A stretch of 64,000 bases of DNA, taken from Hymenobacter polaris (GTDB lineage: Bacteria > Bacteroidota > Bacteroidia > Cytophagales > Hymenobacteraceae). Positions 60,746 to 64,000 of the stretch are shown one piece after another. The notes below the pieces were generated by a model, which was not told the origin of the DNA, searched no databases, and saw only the letters and a program-made list of their open reading frames with translations. The DNA lies in the NCBI RefSeq assembly GCF_012927305.1, contig NZ_JABBGH010000005.1, positions 1 through 64,000 of the forward strand, read 5' to 3'. A program made the position numbers and the translations under genes. Positions within the stretch are counted from its first letter, which is position 1. The number at the start of each line of letters is the position of its first letter.

Positions 60746-61662
60746 GCAAGGGACGGGTAGTGCTCACCGGGGCCACTGGCTTTATCGGCTCGCACCTGGC
60801 CGAAGAGCTGGTGGCGCAGGGCTATGAGGTGATGGCCCTGCGCCGAGCGCAGTCGGCTACGTGGCGCGTGGCGGAGGTAGCCGACCAGCTACGGTGGATT
60901 AGCACCGACGATGCCGATTGGCCGCAGCAGCTGCGCGCCCTGCAGCCTAACTACTTAGTGCACGCGGCTTGGTTGGGCGTCGGCGTAGCGCAGCGCGATA
61001 ACTGGGAAAGCCAGCTTAGTAACCTTACGTTCACCATGCAGCTGCTCCAGGCCGTAAGCCAGGAAGCCTTGCGAAAAGTAGTGGTGCTAGGCTCGCAGGC
61101 TGAGTACGGCGCCTTCGAAGGACGAATTGATGAAGACTATCCCGCCCTGCCAACGGCGGCCTACGGGGCAGTAAAAGTGGCTACTTTACAGCTCGTGCGC
61201 GCCTTTTGCGAAGCTCACCAGCTAGAGTGGTACTGGCTGCGGGTGTTTGCGGTGTTCGGGCCGCGCGAAGACGCGCAATGGTTTGTATCGTTCGTGGCCG
61301 CCAGCCTGTTGCGGCGGCAGCCCCCCGACCTGACGGCCTGCGAGCAGCGCTACGACTACTTGTTTGCCCCCGATTTAGCCCGCGCCATCGTTCAAACGCT
61401 TGCGGCCGCTTCCGGCAACAGTGGTATCTATAACATCGGGGCGAATAAAGCTACTGGCCTGCGCGAAATCGTGGATACGCTAGCTGCCATCACCCATTCG
61501 CAGGTAGGCGCCAACTACGGCGCCTTGCCTTACCGACCCGGCCAGGTAATGCACATGGAAGGGAACTCCACTAAATTTGAGCATGTCTTCGGCTCGGTCC
61601 GGCAAACGCCGCTGGCCGAAGCTCTGGCGGCGGCAGTGGCCTACGTGAGGCAGCATGCCTGA
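60742..61662 (+). CDS. NAD(P)-dependent SDR epimerase/reductase of the CDP-sugar pathway
   Basis: 306 residues, overlapping rfbG by ATGA. Extended SDR with VVLTGATGFIGSHLAEELVA, NYLVHAAWLGVG, VVLGSQAEYGAFEGRIDEDY, catalytic YxxxK in AAYGAVKVATLQLV and WYWLRVFAVFGPREDAQWFV. Position between rfbG and the ThDP enzyme suggests it reduces or epimerises a CDP-deoxy-keto sugar. In Yersinia the yersiniose pathway ends with such a reductase (YerF); a paratose/tyvelose-type reductase (RfbS) is the alternative. The substrate cannot be settled by eye. Confidence 0.82.
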   Translation: MSKGRVVLTGATGFIGSHLAEELVAQGYEVMALRRAQSATWRVAEVADQLRWISTDDADWPQQLRALQPNYLVHAAWLGVGVAQRDNWESQLSNLTFTMQLLQAVSQEALRKVVVLGSQAEYGAFEGRIDEDYPALPTAAYGAVKVATLQLVRAFCEAHQLEWYWLRVFAVFGPREDAQWFVSFVAASLLRRQPPDLTACEQRYDYLFAPDLARAIVQTLAAASGNSGIYNIGANKATGLREIVDTLAAITHSQVGANYGALPYRPGQVMHMEGNSTKFEHVFGSVRQTPLAEALAAAVAYVRQHA

Positions 61663-61697
61663 CTGGCTGCGTGTGAGGCAAGCTTAATTATCGCATT

Positions 61698-63425
61698 ATG
61701 AAAGCATCGGACTACATCGCCCGGTTTCTGGAAGCCCAGGGGGTCACGCACATCTTTGAGATGTCGGGGGGCATGATAACCCACATGCTCGACTCGCTGC
61801 AACAGCTTACGGCTATCGATATCGTGAGCATGCACCACGAGCAGTCGGCCTCTTTCGCGGCCGATGCCTACGGCCGGGTTACGGGCGTGCCGGGCGTGGC
61901 CATGGCGACGAGCGGGCCGGGGGCAACCAACCTGCTGACGGGGATTGCCTCGTGCTTTTTCGACTCGGTGCCGGCGGTGTTTATTACCGGGCAGGTCAAT
62001 ACGTTCGAGCAGAAAGGAGACCGGGGCATCCGGCAGCTGGGTTTTCAGGAAACTGATATCGCCAGCATGGCGCGGCCGGTCTGCAAGGCCTGCTACGAGG
62101 TGAAAGACGCCCTAGAGCTGCCGCAGGTGCTGGAAGAGGCTTTCCGGGTAGCGCTGGGCGACCGGCCGGGGCCGGTGCTGGTGGATATTCCTATGAACGT
62201 GCAGCGCGGTGATATCCCGGCGCCGACTGCGGGCTTTCGGCGCGTTGGCCGCGAGGGCGTACCCTCCGAGCTGACGCCCGCCGTGCTCGACGAGCTGGCG
62301 CAGGCGCTGGCCGCCGCCAGCCGGCCGCTTATCCTGGTGGGGCGGGGGGTGCGCGCCGCCGGGCAGGTGGCGGCGTTCCGCGAGTTTGTGGGCCACGTGC
62401 AGGTGCCGGTGGTGGCTTCGCTGCTGGGCCTCGACGCACTAACTTACGACGACCCCTACCGGGTGGGCTATATTGGGGCCTACGGCAACCGCTGGGCTAA
62501 CATGGCCCTTGGCAGCAGCGACTTCATCCTGGTGCTGGGCGCCCGGCTCGACATCCGGCAGACCGGGGCGGACACCAAGTATTTCAAGGAGGGCCGCACT
62601 ATCTACCACGTCGACTGCGACCCGGCTGAGATAAACAATCGCGTAACTGGCTGCCGCTCTGTCGTAGCCGACCTGGCCGATTTCTTCGCCCTCGCTGCCC
62701 GCTACTACAATCCTGCCGACTTTGACGCTCGCCCCGAGTGGCGCGCCGAGCTGCGCGACTTGCAAGCGCAGTGGCCCGATACGCAGGAGCAGCCCGGCAT
62801 CGTGGGCATCAACCCCAATGAGTTTATGCACGCGCTGTCGCGGTCGGGCCAGGGCGCCGGCTATCTGGCCGACGTAGGCAACCATCAGCAATGGGCTGCC
62901 CAAAGCCTGGAATTGACCGCCGAGCAGCTATTTCTTACGTCGGGGGGGCTAGGCAGCATGGGCTACGCGCTACCGGCTGCCCTAGGCATGTGCTTCGCCG
63001 CCGGCCGGCAGCCGGTGGTAACTATCTCGGGCGACGGAGGCTTCCAAATGAATATGCAGGAGCTGCAAACCATCGCTCACCATCAATTGCCTATCAAGCT
63101 AGTAGTGCTCAATAATAACTGCCTGGGCATGATTCGGCAGTTTCAGGACTCCTACTTTGAGGGGCGCTACCAAAGTACCTACTGGGGCTACAGCGCCCCC
63201 GACTTCACCAAGATTGCCGCCGCCTACGGCATCCCGACGCTTACGGTGAGTGAGCCGGATAAAGTGGCGGAAGCGGCAGCCTGGCTCTGGCAAAATCCGC
63301 AGCAGCCGGCGTTGCTGCAAGTAATGATTGATACCCACGTAAACTGCTACCCCAAGCTGGCTTTCGGCCGGCCCATCACCGAGATGGAGCCGTTTGCTAA
63401 GCCGCTGGAGATGGAAGGTACCTGA
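61698..63425 (+). CDS. Thiamine-diphosphate-dependent enzyme, acetolactate-synthase-like (YerE candidate)
   Basis: 575 residues with the full three-domain ThDP fold. PYR domain: Glu48 in HHEQSASFAADAYGR (activates the cofactor), then ATSGPGATNLLTGIAS. Middle FAD-like domain: PLILVGRGVRAAGQ and VLGARLDIRQTGADTKYF. PP domain: GDGG at 445-448 through a run to LVVLNNNCLGMIRQFQDSYF, the GDG-NN ThDP motif. ilvN, ilvC and ilvD are absent, while rfbF, rfbG and rfbH surround it. YerE of Yersinia, an enzyme of this fold, adds a two-carbon unit from pyruvate to C4 of a CDP-3,6-dideoxy-4-keto sugar; that role fits here but is inferred. Confidence 0.82.
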   Translation: MKASDYIARFLEAQGVTHIFEMSGGMITHMLDSLQQLTAIDIVSMHHEQSASFAADAYGRVTGVPGVAMATSGPGATNLLTGIASCFFDSVPAVFITGQVNTFEQKGDRGIRQLGFQETDIASMARPVCKACYEVKDALELPQVLEEAFRVALGDRPGPVLVDIPMNVQRGDIPAPTAGFRRVGREGVPSELTPAVLDELAQALAAASRPLILVGRGVRAAGQVAAFREFVGHVQVPVVASLLGLDALTYDDPYRVGYIGAYGNRWANMALGSSDFILVLGARLDIRQTGADTKYFKEGRTIYHVDCDPAEINNRVTGCRSVVADLADFFALAARYYNPADFDARPEWRAELRDLQAQWPDTQEQPGIVGINPNEFMHALSRSGQGAGYLADVGNHQQWAAQSLELTAEQLFLTSGGLGSMGYALPAALGMCFAAGRQPVVTISGDGGFQMNMQELQTIAHHQLPIKLVVLNNNCLGMIRQFQDSYFEGRYQSTYWGYSAPDFTKIAAAYGIPTLTVSEPDKVAEAAAWLWQNPQQPALLQVMIDTHVNCYPKLAFGRPITEMEPFAKPLEMEGT

Positions 63426-63444
63426 GCGCTTTCTCTGCGCAACG

Positions 63445-63452
63445 TACCTTTG
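63445..63452 (+). promoter_or_regulatory. -7 promoter box (TACCTTTG) of rfbH
   Basis: Exact TAnnTTTG, 31 nt before the rfbH ATG, in the 58-nt gap after the ThDP gene. Confidence 0.5.
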
Positions 63453-63483
63453 GGGTCTGTATCGCCGTTTTTATACCTTTTTT

Positions 63484-64000
63484 ATGTCGCCTAAGCAGGA
63501 TACCACCACCTATAAGAATTTTGATGAGCGCTTGGCTGAAGAGCTGAAACAAGCCATTCTGCCGAACATCACCAAGCGTATTGTGCCGGGGCAGGACTAC
63601 ATTCCGGTAACCGGTAAGGTGCTGGATGCTGAAGATTTGCTTTACGGGGTAGATGCCACGATGGATGGCTGGTTGACTACCGGGCGCTTCGGGCCTAAGT
63701 TTGAGCAGAAGCTGGCCCGCTACTTCGGCGCTAAGTCATCGCTGGTAGTAAACTCGGGCTCTTCGGCCAACCTGGTGGCTTTTTATGCGCTGACTTCGCC
63801 CAAGCTGGGTGAGCGGGCTATTAAGCCCGGTGATGAGGTGATTACGGTGGCGGCTGGGTTCCCAACCACCGTCAACCCTATGATTCAGTTCGGATGCGTG
63901 CCGGTGTTCATCGACATCGACATCCCGACTTATAATATCAAGGCCGAGCTGATTGAGCAAGCCCTAACGCCTAAGACCAAAGCCATTATGATGGCCCACA
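63484..64000 (+). CDS. rfbH: CDP-4-keto-6-deoxyglucose 3-dehydratase, partial at window end
   Basis: The first 172 residues are present; full proteins are about 435. The N terminus has the RfbH hallmarks NITKRIVPGQDYIPVTGKV, ATMDGWLTTGRFGPKFEQKL, LVVNSGSSANLVAFYAL and VITVAAGFPTTVNP. The diagnostic His that replaces the PLP lysine lies beyond the end. With a flavin/iron-sulfur reductase (DdhD/AscD) it removes the C3 hydroxyl. That partner is not in the window and would be expected downstream. Confidence 0.93.
   Translation, partial: MSPKQDTTTYKNFDERLAEELKQAILPNITKRIVPGQDYIPVTGKVLDAEDLLYGVDATMDGWLTTGRFGPKFEQKLARYFGAKSSLVVNSGSSANLVAFYALTSPKLGERAIKPGDEVITVAAGFPTTVNPMIQFGCVPVFIDIDIPTYNIKAELIEQALTPKTKAIMMAH

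Noticed and set aside
61698..63425. Housekeeping acetolactate synthase (ilvB)
   Set aside because: No ilvN, ilvC, ilvD or leu genes are near, and it is embedded between rfbG-SDR and rfbH. A sugar-nucleotide role is more likely, though not proven.

Overview
The window looks like chromosome of a high-GC Bacteroidetes bacterium, most probably Hymenobacter or a close relative. The grounds are a tmRNA tag of Bacteroidetes type (GEYSYAMAA), -7 promoter boxes of the form TAnnTTTG in front of many genes, DUF4199 and BatA-like proteins, a UvsE-type UV endonuclease, and coding GC of about 60-70%. The genus is inferred; no species is claimed.

Layout. 1-390: end of an rRNA operon (23S 3' end, 5S, terminator). 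0.4-7 kb: a BatA-like membrane protein, two DUF4199-type membrane proteins, a GT2 and a GT4 glycosyltransferase, and a convergent GT9. 7-21 kb: mostly housekeeping genes (frameshifted PAS-LuxR regulator, alpha/beta hydrolase, purB, a GT51 transglycosylase, glutathione peroxidase, menA, an AhpD-like protein, DUF3160, CapA, dnaX). 21.4-23 kb: ssrA (tmRNA) followed by a roughly 1-kb insert that carries two paralogous SpoIIAA-like genes and is bounded by a 19-bp repeat of the ssrA 3' end. 23-29 kb: an accessory stretch of small exported proteins with Lys/Met-rich C-terminal tails, one broken by an amber codon, plus uvsE. 29-42.8 kb: metallophosphoesterase, radC, DUF1684, Uma2, pheT, an M16 peptidase, a small coiled-coil gene with zapA, rny, a lipoprotein amidase and an acyl-CoA-binding protein.

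43-64 kb is a surface-polysaccharide locus. It encodes enzymes for UDP-glucuronate and UDP-xylose (ugd, UXS), GDP-L-fucose (gmd, fcl), and a CDP-3,6-dideoxyhexose (rfbF, rfbG, an SDR reductase, an acetolactate-synthase-like ThDP enzyme and rfbH, cut by the window end). It also has a GT11 fucosyltransferase, a GT61 glycosyltransferase, a DegT aminotransferase, an asparagine synthase, a GT-C-like membrane protein and a Wzm/Wzt ABC exporter. The ThDP enzyme beside RfbF/G/H suggests a branched, yersiniose-type sugar.

Two genome-scale patterns stand out. The palindrome CCTAGG, usually inside CCCTAGGG, is iterated through the window far above base-composition expectation (about 80 copies by hand count). 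A family of REP-like intergenic hairpins shares the core ATGCTGAGC..GAAGCATCTC. No CRISPR array, transposase, integrase or standard tRNA gene was seen.
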